Shown: piece after piece, positions 1 through 7,628 of the stretch
Layout: each line of letters starts with the position of its first letter
Numbering within the stretch: the stretch's first letter is position 1
Assembly (NCBI GenBank): GCA_025453925.1
Contig: JALOPK010000106.1
Span: 1 to 9,367 of the forward strand
Source of the DNA: Candidatus Eiseniibacteriota bacterium
Lineage (GTDB): Bacteria > JAFGKV01
Direction: 5' to 3'
DNA length: 9,367 nucleotides
Made by a program: the position numbers and the translations under genes
Notes under the pieces: model-generated
Seen by the model: the letters and a program-made list of their open reading frames with translations, nothing else
What the model was told of the DNA's origin: nothing
Database searches by the model: none

Positions 1-170
1 TCGAGGCCTCCGAGGGTGACGATCTGGAAGTCGCCGACACGCAGGTCACAAACAAGACCACGGGCAAGACCTTCCCGGTGGAGCCGCTCCCCAAGGCCCG
101 CCAGGCCATCGTCGATGCCGGAGGCCTGGTCCCCTACACGAGAAAACGCCTGCTGGACAAGCAGAAGTAG
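1..170 (+). CDS. leuD: 3-isopropylmalate dehydratase small subunit, C-terminal end (partial)
   Basis: This is the 3' end of a gene that begins before the window; the reading frame starts at base 3 and ends at the TAG at 168-170, leaving 55 residues. The family, with the large subunit LeuC, isomerises 2-isopropylmalate to 3-isopropylmalate in leucine biosynthesis in the cytoplasm. The visible tail has the hallmarks of the short (archaeal/homoaconitase-like) LeuD type: a GDxLEV strand, then VTNKTTGKTF, then EPLP, and finally an AGGLVPY segment shortly before a basic terminus. Those elements occur in this order in members I remember, such as Thermotoga and methanogen LeuD. The swivelling-domain substrate loop lies upstream and cannot be seen, so homoaconitase or another small hydro-lyase subunit remains possible. 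A strong stem-loop begins six bases after the stop, so this gene is probably the last of its transcript. Confidence 0.82.
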   Translation, partial: EASEGDDLEVADTQVTNKTTGKTFPVEPLPKARQAIVDAGGLVPYTRKRLLDKQK

Positions 171-176
171 TCTCCC

Positions 177-208
177 GGGCCACGGGGTGCGCGTTCAGCC
201 CGTGGCCC
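177..208 (+). terminator. Stem-loop terminator after leuD
   Basis: GGGCCACGGG at 177-186 is the exact reverse complement of CCCGTGGCCC at 199-208, giving a perfect 10-bp stem with a 12-base loop. It starts 6 bases after the leuD stop. The bases that follow (TTCGCATCCTTCTTG) are only moderately T-rich, so this is a strong hairpin with a weak U-tract, as is common in high-GC genomes. Confidence 0.7.
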
Positions 209-438
209 TTCGCATCCTTCTTGTACACCACACTCTCGAAGCACCGTCATCCATGGTATGCGCGTTGTTTGCGCCGCGACGGCTGATGTCATACTTTGTA
301 ATAGTAGCTGCTGAGAGACCGAGCGATTCGCCGAGCCTGCCTGACAGTATTTGATGTCGCATCAGGCATCGGTTTTCGATACCCCGGGGTCAGTGCGACC
401 CGGGAGCTGAGGGTCCTGCTCACAGGAGGTGCGTGAAC
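209..438. other. Non-coding spacer and probable 5' region of the lipoprotein gene
   Basis: No convincing gene lies here; an open frame through it is just the wrong frame of leuD running on. A relatively AT-rich patch at 288-306 (around CATACTTTGTAATAG) is the likeliest promoter zone. A TTGTTT hexamer at 265-270 lies 19 bases before CATACT, which is poor spacing, so I do not call a promoter. Bases 383-404 form a GC hairpin (GGGTC/GACCC extended by CCC/GGG across one bulged G) about 35 bases before the lipoprotein start, which would sit in its 5' leader. Confidence 0.4.
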
Positions 439-1260
439 ATGGGTCGTTCGCCGCGGACCGTCGCTGTGGCCGCAGGCCTTCTCCTGGCCGGCGTGCTCGT
501 CGTTTCCTGTGACAAGGACGAGTCAACCAATCCCACAGATGCCCCTGAGCTTCCTCCGGCGTCGAGCATGGTCATGGATTTCTCCGACTTCCAGGAAGCG
601 GGGGTCGCGAGACCGTCGCTCGCTCCGGCGTCGCATGACAACTGGGGATGGGCGGTCCTCAACGTCGCGGTGTGGAACACCGTGCTCACCGTGACCATGG
701 TCGTCCCGGTCGCCTCGTTCGTGGAGGCGTTCAATCACGAGCCCGAACCTCAGGCCGACGGCTCATGGCGTTGGAGCTACGGCTTCAGCGCGGCCGGCGT
801 GGTGCACACCGCCAAGCTGTACGGCAGGATCGATCTCAACGGCACCTATTGGGACATGTACATCAGCAAGTCGGGGTCATACACCGATTTCCGCTGGTAC
901 ACGGGGCAGACTGATCTGGCCATTACCCAAGGCACGTGGACGCTCTACCAGGCTCCCGAGACGCCGACCCCCTTCCTCGGCATCGAGTGGCATCGCACTC
1001 CTGCAGACAGCACCGGCGACCTGCGCTACACGAACATCATTCCCTCACACCCTGACAGCGGCGGATTTGTCCACTATGGCCTCGCCAACGACCTGCCCTA
1101 CAACGCCTTCTACGACATCCACTCCCCTTCGCAGGCCAATACTGTGAGCATCGAGTGGAATCGCGACACGAACGACGGCAGTATCCGAGACCCGCATCAC
1201 TTCGGAGACATGAGCTGGTACTGCTGGAGCAGCACACTCGACGACGTGGTGTGTCCGTGA
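439..1260 (+). CDS. Secreted lipoprotein of unknown function
   Basis: The 273-residue product has an N-terminal Arg-containing stretch, a hydrophobic segment (about residues 8-22) and the lipobox VVSC with Cys24, so it should be lipidated and anchored in the envelope. I chose ATG at 439 over the in-frame GTG at 433 because AGGAGGT at 424-430 lies 8 bases before the ATG but only 2 before the GTG. After Cys24 comes a polar Asp/Glu/Asn/Pro linker to about residue 40. A hydrophobic stretch (about 68-98) follows, then a Trp/Tyr-rich, strand-like region (about 108-250) with GSWRWSYGF, ARWY-type and GTWTLY motifs suggesting a small beta-sheet domain. Cys262 and Cys272 near the C-terminus could form a disulfide. 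I recognise no named domain or catalytic motif. The diguanylate cyclase gene begins 51 bases downstream in the same direction, so the two may be co-transcribed. Confidence 0.85.
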   Translation: MGRSPRTVAVAAGLLLAGVLVVSCDKDESTNPTDAPELPPASSMVMDFSDFQEAGVARPSLAPASHDNWGWAVLNVAVWNTVLTVTMVVPVASFVEAFNHEPEPQADGSWRWSYGFSAAGVVHTAKLYGRIDLNGTYWDMYISKSGSYTDFRWYTGQTDLAITQGTWTLYQAPETPTPFLGIEWHRTPADSTGDLRYTNIIPSHPDSGGFVHYGLANDLPYNAFYDIHSPSQANTVSIEWNRDTNDGSIRDPHHFGDMSWYCWSSTLDDVVCP

Positions 1261-1311
1261 ACCTCGGGTCTCTGAACCGTCGAGCCCCTGCTTCCTGGAG
1301 GAGATGATCCC

Positions 1312-2772
1312 ATGAAGAGTCGCTTCCCGATCCAATCCAAGCTGTTTCTCAGCCACTTCCTGGCAGTCGTGCTGGTGTCGGGAAGTGTCGGCACCTACTT
1401 CTACATGAGCGCAGTGCGAAGCCTCCTCCACAACCTCCAGCAGCGCCTGCAGAACACCGCCGCGTTGATGAGCCAGGTTCTGGATGCGGACCAGATCCGT
1501 GCCATCCGGACCGATGCCGACGCGACACGGCCCGAGTACCTTGAAACCCTGCGCCTCCTGAGGGACCTGAAGCAGACGAACCACGACATCGCCTTCCTCT
1601 ACATCATGCGACTCGAGAACGAGCGGGTGTACTTCGTCGTGGACTCCGACGAGACCGACCGCCAAGCGCCGCCGGGTCTGGAGTACGCGGAGGCCGGCAA
1701 GGAGTTCAGCCCGTGGTTGCGGGCGGGCTTCAACGCCGCGTCCGTGGACAGGCGAATCGTGAGCGACGAGTGGGGTTCGTTCATGTCAGGCTATGCCCCG
1801 ATCAGGAACGGTCTGGGGGAGTACCTGGTCGGAGTCGACATGCGCGCGGACGAAGTGCAGGCGAAGCTGCAGCAGATACGGGCCTCGGGGCTGGTGTCGC
1901 TCTCCTGCTCGTTGATCCTCGCGTTCCTGTTCAGCCGCCTTCTCTCCAGCCATTTCATCCGCCCCATCAGCATGCTGGTCTCCCGGTGTCACGCCATCGC
2001 GGAAGGCAAGCTTGACGGCCGGGTGGAATCTCACACCAGCGACGAACTCGACATCCTGACGCAGGCGTTCAACACCATGTCGGATCGGCTTTCGGAAAGC
2101 CGGGAGGAGAGCCGGAAGGCGTCCCAGGCCCTGAAACGGGCCAAGGATGAACTGGAAGACCGTGTCGCCGATCGAACCCGGGACCTTTCCGACGCCAATG
2201 AGAACCTCCTTCATGAGATACAGGAGCGAAAGCGGGCCGAAGAGGCCTTGGCCCTGTCCGCCCGCACTGACCACCTGACCGGCGTCCTCAATCGCCGCGC
2301 CATCGTCGAGCACTTGCAGTACCAGCTCGTGCGCACCGAGCGCGACGCTCAGGCCTTCGCGGTCATCGTGGGTGATCTCGATTTCTTCAAGCGGGTGAAT
2401 GATTCGTACGGTCACCTGGCCGGGGATGCGGTACTCAAGGCGTCGGCCGAGCGGTTGCGCGCGGGCGTGCGCCGGCAGGATTTGGTGGCCCGATGGGGAG
2501 GCGATGAGTTCCTGCTCCTGCTGCCCGATACCGACGTGGAGGGCGCACAGGTGCTCGCGGAGAAACTGCGGGAACGTATCACGAACGAATCCTATTCGGG
2601 CATCAAGAAGGATCCGCCGATCACTATGAGCTTCGGGGTGAGCGCCCATGTCCGGGGACAGACCGCCGACGAGTGCGTGAGGATCGCGGACGCGGCGCTC
2701 TACCGCGCCAAGGGCCTGGGCAGGAACCGCGTGGTAGTCGGCGGCCCTCCCCCCCCACCAGCAAAGACCTGA
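1312..2772 (+). CDS. Membrane sensor diguanylate cyclase (periplasmic sensor-HAMP-GGDEF)
   Basis: This 486-residue protein should make cyclic di-GMP from two GTP at the inner membrane in response to an outside signal. Order of parts: TM1 (about 11-31); periplasmic sensor (about 33-190) containing FLYIMR, YFVVDSD and DEWGSFMSGYAPI, which resemble a Cache/PAS-like fold; TM2 (about 193-209); HAMP (about 211-263, with Pro218); charged coiled coil (about 264-315); and a GGDEF domain (316-477). The catalytic domain looks intact: metal-binding Asp355, LTGVLNRR at 322-329, NDSYGHLAGD at 363-372 and GGDEF at 396-400. The product-inhibition I-site RxxD is present as RRQD at 387-390, exactly five residues before GGDEF. 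No EAL or HD-GYP domain follows. GGAGGAG at 1297-1303 is an ideal ribosome binding site. The protein ends in a proline run encoded by a C8 tract. The signal it senses cannot be read from sequence. Confidence 0.93.
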   Translation: MKSRFPIQSKLFLSHFLAVVLVSGSVGTYFYMSAVRSLLHNLQQRLQNTAALMSQVLDADQIRAIRTDADATRPEYLETLRLLRDLKQTNHDIAFLYIMRLENERVYFVVDSDETDRQAPPGLEYAEAGKEFSPWLRAGFNAASVDRRIVSDEWGSFMSGYAPIRNGLGEYLVGVDMRADEVQAKLQQIRASGLVSLSCSLILAFLFSRLLSSHFIRPISMLVSRCHAIAEGKLDGRVESHTSDELDILTQAFNTMSDRLSESREESRKASQALKRAKDELEDRVADRTRDLSDANENLLHEIQERKRAEEALALSARTDHLTGVLNRRAIVEHLQYQLVRTERDAQAFAVIVGDLDFFKRVNDSYGHLAGDAVLKASAERLRAGVRRQDLVARWGGDEFLLLLPDTDVEGAQVLAEKLRERITNESYSGIKKDPPITMSFGVSAHVRGQTADECVRIADAALYRAKGLGRNRVVVGGPPPPPAKT

Positions 2773-2773
2773 T

Positions 2774-2789
2774 CCGCCCGATTCGGCGG
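2774..2789 (+). terminator. Short GC hairpin just after the diguanylate cyclase stop
   Basis: CCGCC (2774-2778) pairs with GGCGG (2785-2789) across a 6-base loop, starting 2 bases after the stop codon. There is no T-tract. It may be a weak transcript end or chance in GC-rich DNA. A G7 run at 2821-2827 further on could alternatively pair with the C8 run at 2749-2756. Confidence 0.25.
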
Positions 2790-2891
2790 CGACCCCGGAG
2801 GCCGCACTCCGCTTGCACCCGGGGGGGAGATCACGTTCCTTCGCGAGACTTCCGCGCGCTTGACTAACCCCTGAGGAGGCGACTAGGCAGC

Positions 2892-4577
<1,686 letters not shown>

Positions 4578-4741
4578 GGCGCAGAGATGTCAGCAGTCAG
4601 TCATCAGTTGTCAGTGGGGCCTCCGAGGTCACGTGGTTCCCTCAGGTCTCAGGGCTGAGAGTACTGCCCACTGTCGCCACGCCGCCCTGCGGAGTGCGGC
4701 CCGGCGCGGAGCGCCGGAACTACAGCCCGGAGGATTACCAT
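4578..4741. other. Non-coding spacer between ettA and the methyltransferase leader
   Basis: Besides the heptad array at its left, this spacer holds a direct CTCAG pair near 4640-4655. It also has a tight hairpin at 4701-4717 (CCGGCGC, 3-base loop, GCGCCGG) with no T-tract after it. The hairpin lies 12 bases before a GGAGG (4729-4733). I see no clear sigma-70 promoter and no T-rich terminator for ettA. Confidence 0.4.
4589..4616. repeat. Heptanucleotide tandem repeat, four imperfect units
   Basis: Four consecutive 7-base units fit the consensus GTCAGTN: GTCAGCA at 4589, GTCAGTC at 4596, ATCAGTT at 4603 and GTCAGTG at 4610. The array begins 12 bases after the ettA stop. Runs of this kind are a known intergenic feature in several repeat-rich bacterial lineages, where copy number varies. 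No function is evident. Confidence 0.6.
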
Positions 4742-4864
4742 ATGTCGATGACACATGTACTCTCACGCAAGTTTGGGCCCAAATCGAATCGAGCTGCCGA
4801 TTGCCAAGTGCCGACCTCCGGCTGCAGGCATTCGAATGTCAATGACGATCACCGTTCTTCATGA
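4742..4864 (+). CDS. Possible 40-residue leader ORF overlapping the methyltransferase start
   Basis: GGAGG at 4729-4733 sits 8 bases before an ATG at 4742, the best-placed ribosome binding site in this part of the window. The frame it opens is not that of the methyltransferase: it runs 40 codons to a TGA at 4862-4864, overlapping the methyltransferase start at 4836 by 29 bases. The peptide begins MSMTHVLSRKF, is basic and Ser-rich, has no recognisable domain, and contains no run of one amino acid as an attenuator leader would. A 12-bp perfect palindrome, TTTGGGCCCAAA, lies inside it at 4772-4783. It may be a translated leader coupled to the methyltransferase, or the site may be part of a dispersed repeat and untranslated. 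Confidence 0.3.
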   Translation: MSMTHVLSRKFGPKSNRAADCQVPTSGCRHSNVNDDHRSS

Positions 4865-5759
4865 TGACTGGCAGGAGTACTCGCTCCTGGATTCCGGCCA
4901 TCGCCGGAAACTCGAACGATTCGGTTCGACGGTCGTGGTGCGCTCCGAGCCCAAAGCCTGGTGGTCGCCCGATCTCCCCCGCCAGCAATGGGACGGGGCG
5001 GGGGCCGTCTGCGATGAGGCCGGTACCTGGCGCGTCGACCGCGACCAGAGCCGGGAGTGGCCGCTCGCGTTTGACGGTCTCACCCTGCAGGCAAGGCTTG
5101 CCGACTCCTCGCGCCACGTCGGGGTCTTCCCCGAGCAATCCGCCCATTGGCGCTGGATCAGAGGTCGAACCCCGCTGCCCTCCGGAGCCCGGCCAGCCCT
5201 TCTCAGTCTGTTCGGGTACACTGGCGTGGCGACGCTCGTGGCGGCCTCGTGCGGCTTTGCTGTCACCCATGTGGATGCGTCGAAGCCGGCGCTGGCATGG
5301 GCGCGCCGCAACCAGGCGCTGTCGGGGCTGGAAGATGCGCCCATACGATGGATCCTTGACGACGCCCTGAAATTCGTGAAGAGAGAACTTCGCCGAGGGC
5401 ATCGCTACGATGCCATGATCCTGGATCCGCCCTCGTTCGGGCGGGGACCCAGCGGAGAGGTGTGGAAGGTCGAAGCCGCACTGCCCGAGCTCCTCGACCT
5501 GTGCCGCGGCATCCTCTCGAGCGAGGTCCGTTTCGTCATCCTGACCCTCTACAACCTCGATGCGTCCGCCCTCATGGTCGGCAACCTCATGGCGGAGACC
5601 TTCGGAGACCGCGCAGGCGCTCTGGAGGTGGGCGAGCTGACCCTCCGCCATGCGCACTCCTCCAAGCTGCTGCCCCTGGCCTTGTTCGGAAGATGGGAAC
5701 GGGTCCCTCCGCCCGCAGGCGCAGGCAACTCACCGATGGAGGGCACGGGACACACTTGA
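4836..5759 (+). CDS. Class I SAM-dependent methyltransferase, RlmI-like (COG1092 type)
   Basis: The 307-residue product is a Rossmann-fold methyltransferase of the group related to the 23S rRNA m5C1962 enzyme RlmI, but without that enzyme's N-terminal PUA domain; its RNA substrate is unproven. The N-terminal part has LLDSGHRRKLERFG (17-30) and RHVGVFPEQSAHW (93-105), typical of the group. The SAM-binding core has motif I SLFGYTGVAT (124-133), acidic Asp147 ending strand 2, Asp175-Asp176 near the adenine site, and motif IV DPPSFGRG (197-204). I start at ATG 4836 because family similarity begins within a few residues of it; ATG 4842 is equally possible, and an upstream in-frame ATG at 4755 would only add 27 residues of unlikely sequence. 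No ribosome binding site precedes 4836 or 4842, so translation may depend on the overlapping leader ORF. The last 18 residues are Pro/Gly-rich and probably disordered. Confidence 0.85.
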   Translation: MSMTITVLHDDWQEYSLLDSGHRRKLERFGSTVVVRSEPKAWWSPDLPRQQWDGAGAVCDEAGTWRVDRDQSREWPLAFDGLTLQARLADSSRHVGVFPEQSAHWRWIRGRTPLPSGARPALLSLFGYTGVATLVAASCGFAVTHVDASKPALAWARRNQALSGLEDAPIRWILDDALKFVKRELRRGHRYDAMILDPPSFGRGPSGEVWKVEAALPELLDLCRGILSSEVRFVILTLYNLDASALMVGNLMAETFGDRAGALEVGELTLRHAHSSKLLPLALFGRWERVPPPAGAGNSPMEGTGHT

Positions 5760-5886
5760 CACGGTCGGTCTGCGATGCGGTGGCAGGAGACAGGAGCGCC
5801 CTCTGCTGGAATGCGCCGTCTAATCGCGAACGGCCAAGAATGCGCAGGGCAGCGCGAGTGCGAACAGAGGATTCGGCGGAGCGGAC

Positions 5887-5922
5887 ACCCTTTCTCCCCG
5901 TGGGTGAAGGCGGGGTTGAGGT
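5887..5922 (-). repeat. Dispersed palindromic repeat, degenerate copy 1
   Basis: Read on the minus strand this copy has the scheme CCTCAACCCC..., then CTTCACCC, a short turn and GGGGAGAAAGGG. That is the layout of the widespread CCCTCACCC...CTCTCCC...GGGAGAGG intergenic repeat class. Its three-frame translation gives the tell-tale HPRGER peptide seen when such repeats are mistaken for genes. The stem is imperfect, so the copy is probably old. Confidence 0.45.
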
Positions 5923-5986
5923 GGTGAGCGTGGTCTCTGGGGCCCATGGCTGAGAGCGGGGAGCCGACAGCCCCCGGCGTAGTGCC

Positions 5987-6022
5987 CCCTCACCTTCATC
6001 CTCTCCCGCTGGGCGAGGAGAG
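5987..6022 (+). repeat. Dispersed palindromic repeat, copy 2 with hairpin
   Basis: This copy starts CCCTCACC and ends in a hairpin: CTCTCC (6001-6006) and CGC (6007-6009) pair with GCG (6013-6015) and GGAGAG (6017-6022), with one bulged A and a TGG loop. It is oriented opposite to the copy at 5887-5922, about 64 bases away. The pair could be the ends of a small MITE-like unit, but no target-site duplication is obvious. Confidence 0.5.
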
Positions 6023-6290
6023 TCCTTGGCACACCACGGAGGCAGATACGCAGACTCCCCCCACCCACAGTGTTGCGCGTGGGCACCAGCCGGGCCCGAT
6101 GGCGGGCGAAACTGCCTCCGGGGCGCCGGGGACAAAGGGTGAACATCTAAACTGGTCGCAGGGTATTCCTGTTCCGGAGCACGACGTTCCGGCCAAGGCG
6201 GGCGCTCCCTCCTGAGAAGGAGTTGACCGCCGGGCCGTCGAAACGGGTGCGCGAGTCGTCCTTGGTCCGCCTCGGCGAGTTGGAGGAATA

Positions 6291-6518
6291 ATGTCTGGAT
6301 CGACAAGCCCATCGGTTCCGTGGATTCTCTGGCCGTTCTGGGCAGTGTGGAAGCTGCTCGCAGGAATCATCGTGGTGACCGGGCGGATCGTGGGCGTGAT
6401 CCTGGGCCTGGTGCTTATGATCGCAGGCGCCGCGCTCTCCGTCACGGTGGTGGGCGCGGTCATCGGGGTGCCCCTGGTCGTGCTCGGCCTTCTGCTCATG
6501 GCGCGCAGCATCTTCTGA
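6291..6518 (+). CDS. Small hydrophobic membrane protein, 75 residues
   Basis: ATG at 6291 follows GGAGGA at 6282-6287, a clear ribosome binding site with short spacing. After a polar Ser/Pro start, residues 11-20 are Trp-rich and probably lie at the membrane surface. Lys21 and Arg32 bracket a hydrophobic stretch, and two transmembrane helices follow (about 33-51 and 53-71) with many Gly residues (GVILGLVL, VVGAVIGVPLVVLG). The protein ends just after with a short basic tail. I know similar small Gly-rich two-helix proteins from other bacteria, annotated only as hypothetical membrane proteins. No catalytic or binding residues stand out. It sits alone between the repeat spacer and a strong palindrome 47 bases past its stop. 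Codon use and hydrophobic pattern make it very likely real, but its function is unknown. Confidence 0.8.
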   Translation: MSGSTSPSVPWILWPFWAVWKLLAGIIVVTGRIVGVILGLVLMIAGAALSVTVVGAVIGVPLVVLGLLLMARSIF

Positions 6519-6565
6519 TGCCGGCCGCAGTCGCCCGCTGTGGGGCCGAGCCCTCCTGCTTCTCA

Positions 6566-6587
6566 ACTATTCTAATATTAGAATAGT
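6566..6587. promoter_or_regulatory. Perfect 22-bp AT-rich palindrome, probable operator for the HAD gene
   Basis: The half-site ACTATTCTAAT (6566-6576) is followed without a gap by its exact reverse complement (6577-6587). Eighteen of the 22 bases are A or T, in DNA that is otherwise strongly GC-rich. It contains ATTC-N8-GAAT (6569-6584), the form I recall for operators of ArsR-family persulfide sensors SqrR/BigR. A TAGAAT (6579-6584, 5 of 6 matches to TATAAT) inside it could be a -10 box, which would give a leader of only about 10 bases before the ATG at 6602 and fit the missing ribosome binding site there. No good -35 is visible. Which regulator binds is inference. Confidence 0.6.
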
Positions 6588-6601
6588 GGCCTGAGCGCCC
6601 C

Positions 6602-7354
6602 ATGTTCGACTGCCGCGCTGAGCCCCGCCCGGCGACTGATCCCGCCCGCCAGATTCGGGGCGTGCTTTTCGATCTCGACGGCACGTTGCTCGACACGTTG
6701 GAGGATATTGCCCACGCGACGAACCGCTCCCTCGCCGCGGGTGGGTTTCCCACTCATGAGGTTCGCGCCTACCGCCGCTTCGTGGGCGATGGAGTTCGCT
6801 CCCTCATCCGCCGCGCGCTGCCCGAAGATCAACGGGATGAGGGCACGATCACCGCGTGCCTCGCGTCGTTCCTGGATGACTACGGCCGAACCTGGAACGT
6901 CGCGACCCGGCCCTATCCGGGCATACCTGAAGCGCTCGAGGCGCTGGTCGCCCGAGGCCTGAAACTGGCCATCCTCTCCAACAAGCCGGACGAGCTCACC
7001 TGCCTGTGTGTGCGAGATCTACTTCCCCGCTGGCGGTTCGACGAGGTGAGGGGACAACGGGACGGAGTCCCTCGCAAGCCCGATCCCGCGTCCGCGCTGG
7101 AGATTTCCCGGGCATTAGACCTCCGTCCTGACGAGTTCCTCTTCGTCGGCGACAGCCCCGTCGACATGGAGACCGCCGTTGCCGCCGGCATGGTCCCCGT
7201 GGGCGTACTCTGGGGATTCAGATCCGAGGATGAGTTGAGAACGGCGGGTGCATGGGCGCTGTTGCACCATCCGATGGGCCTGATTGACCTCCTGGTCCGG
7301 AAGCCGGATGCCCATCGGCTCGTGACCCGGCCGTCGCCAAGGACGGGGCCTTGA
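6602..7354 (+). CDS. gph: HAD-family phosphatase, phosphoglycolate phosphatase-like
   Basis: The 250-residue product has all four HAD motifs. Motif I is FDLDGTLLDT with nucleophile Asp24 and acid/base Asp26; motif II is ILSNKPD with Ser126; motif III has Lys159 in RKPDP; motif IV is GDSPVDMETA with Asp184 and Asp188. A helical C1-type cap lies between about residues 31 and 105. This is the Gph/PGMB-like subfamily; the likely reaction is removal of phosphate from 2-phosphoglycolate formed in DNA repair or by Rubisco. Related enzymes such as pyrophosphatase PpaX or beta-phosphoglucomutase cannot be excluded from sequence alone. The first 17 residues are extra compared with most relatives. No ribosome binding site precedes the ATG, and the AT-rich palindrome ends 14 bases upstream, so the mRNA may be nearly leaderless and repressed by whatever binds there. 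About 20 residues of Arg/Pro-rich tail follow the HAD core. Confidence 0.9.
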   Translation: MFDCRAEPRPATDPARQIRGVLFDLDGTLLDTLEDIAHATNRSLAAGGFPTHEVRAYRRFVGDGVRSLIRRALPEDQRDEGTITACLASFLDDYGRTWNVATRPYPGIPEALEALVARGLKLAILSNKPDELTCLCVRDLLPRWRFDEVRGQRDGVPRKPDPASALEISRALDLRPDEFLFVGDSPVDMETAVAAGMVPVGVLWGFRSEDELRTAGAWALLHHPMGLIDLLVRKPDAHRLVTRPSPRTGP

Positions 7355-7628
7355 TCCCGCCGCAACGTGTCGATCGGTCGGCGCCACTCCCCATCGTTTG
7401 ACCGCTGCTGTGCCGCGCGCATCTAGTGGCATTCAAGAACCGGGATCTCCCGCTGAAGGGTGGGGGTTGCGTGGCGCGGATTCTCAACGCAGCCGTCCCG
7501 GGTTGGCCTCTGCCCCGCGTTGTCCGTCCCGTGAGGCCCGGCGCCCTAGTGCGCGGATCATCCCACGAACGACCCCGTTGTGATCCTCACACACGAGTCA
7601 CCCAGATTGTCGACGGAAGGAGCGGACG
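7355..7628. other. Non-coding spacer between gph-like gene and SGNH-remnant lipoprotein
   Basis: No gene is supportable in these 274 bases. A small inverted repeat CGGGA-TC-TCCCG lies at 7441-7452 and TGTGA-TCC-TCACA at 7579-7591. Neither has a T-tract or matches a known operator spacing. GGAAGGAG at 7615-7622 is the ribosome binding site of the next gene. Confidence 0.4.

Larger units (their letters stand above)
5760..6290. other. Gene-free spacer of 531 bases with degenerate dispersed repeats
   Basis: I find no supportable gene on either strand. Open frames here lack ribosome binding sites and translate into Pro/Arg-rich text of the sort given by non-coding GC-rich DNA. Contents: two oppositely oriented degenerate copies of a palindromic repeat (5887-5922 and 5987-6022), a small stem-loop at 6209-6222 (CTCCT, GAGA loop, AGGAG), and the leader of the small membrane protein. 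A TTGACA-like hexamer at 5756-5761 overlaps the methyltransferase stop but has no matching -10 box. Confidence 0.55.

Noticed and set aside
16-354. Open frame of 112 codons at the left end
   Set aside because: It is another frame of the leuD 3' end running through the terminator; the leuD frame (base 3 onward) matches the family.
433-438. GTG at 433 as the start of the lipoprotein
   Set aside because: The AGGAGGT at 424-430 would be only 2 bases away; the ATG at 439 has normal spacing.
1786-2649. Long open frame of 287 codons on the minus strand
   Set aside because: It lies wholly inside the diguanylate cyclase gene, has no recognisable domain, and arises from the GC-rich codon pattern.
4755-4835. 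In-frame ATG at 4755 as the methyltransferase start
   Set aside because: The extra 27 residues are not typical of the family, and the GGAGG at 4729 is 21 bases away.
4839-5657. Open frame of 272 codons on the minus strand
   Set aside because: It mirrors the methyltransferase, whose SAM motifs are clear on the plus strand.
5946-6215. Possible 89-residue gene in the long spacer
   Set aside because: It has no ribosome binding site and its text is largely the translation of a dispersed palindromic repeat.
7579-7591. CRP-like site TGTGA/TCACA before the SGNH-remnant gene
   Set aside because: The spacer is 3 bases, while CRP sites need 6; it is probably chance.
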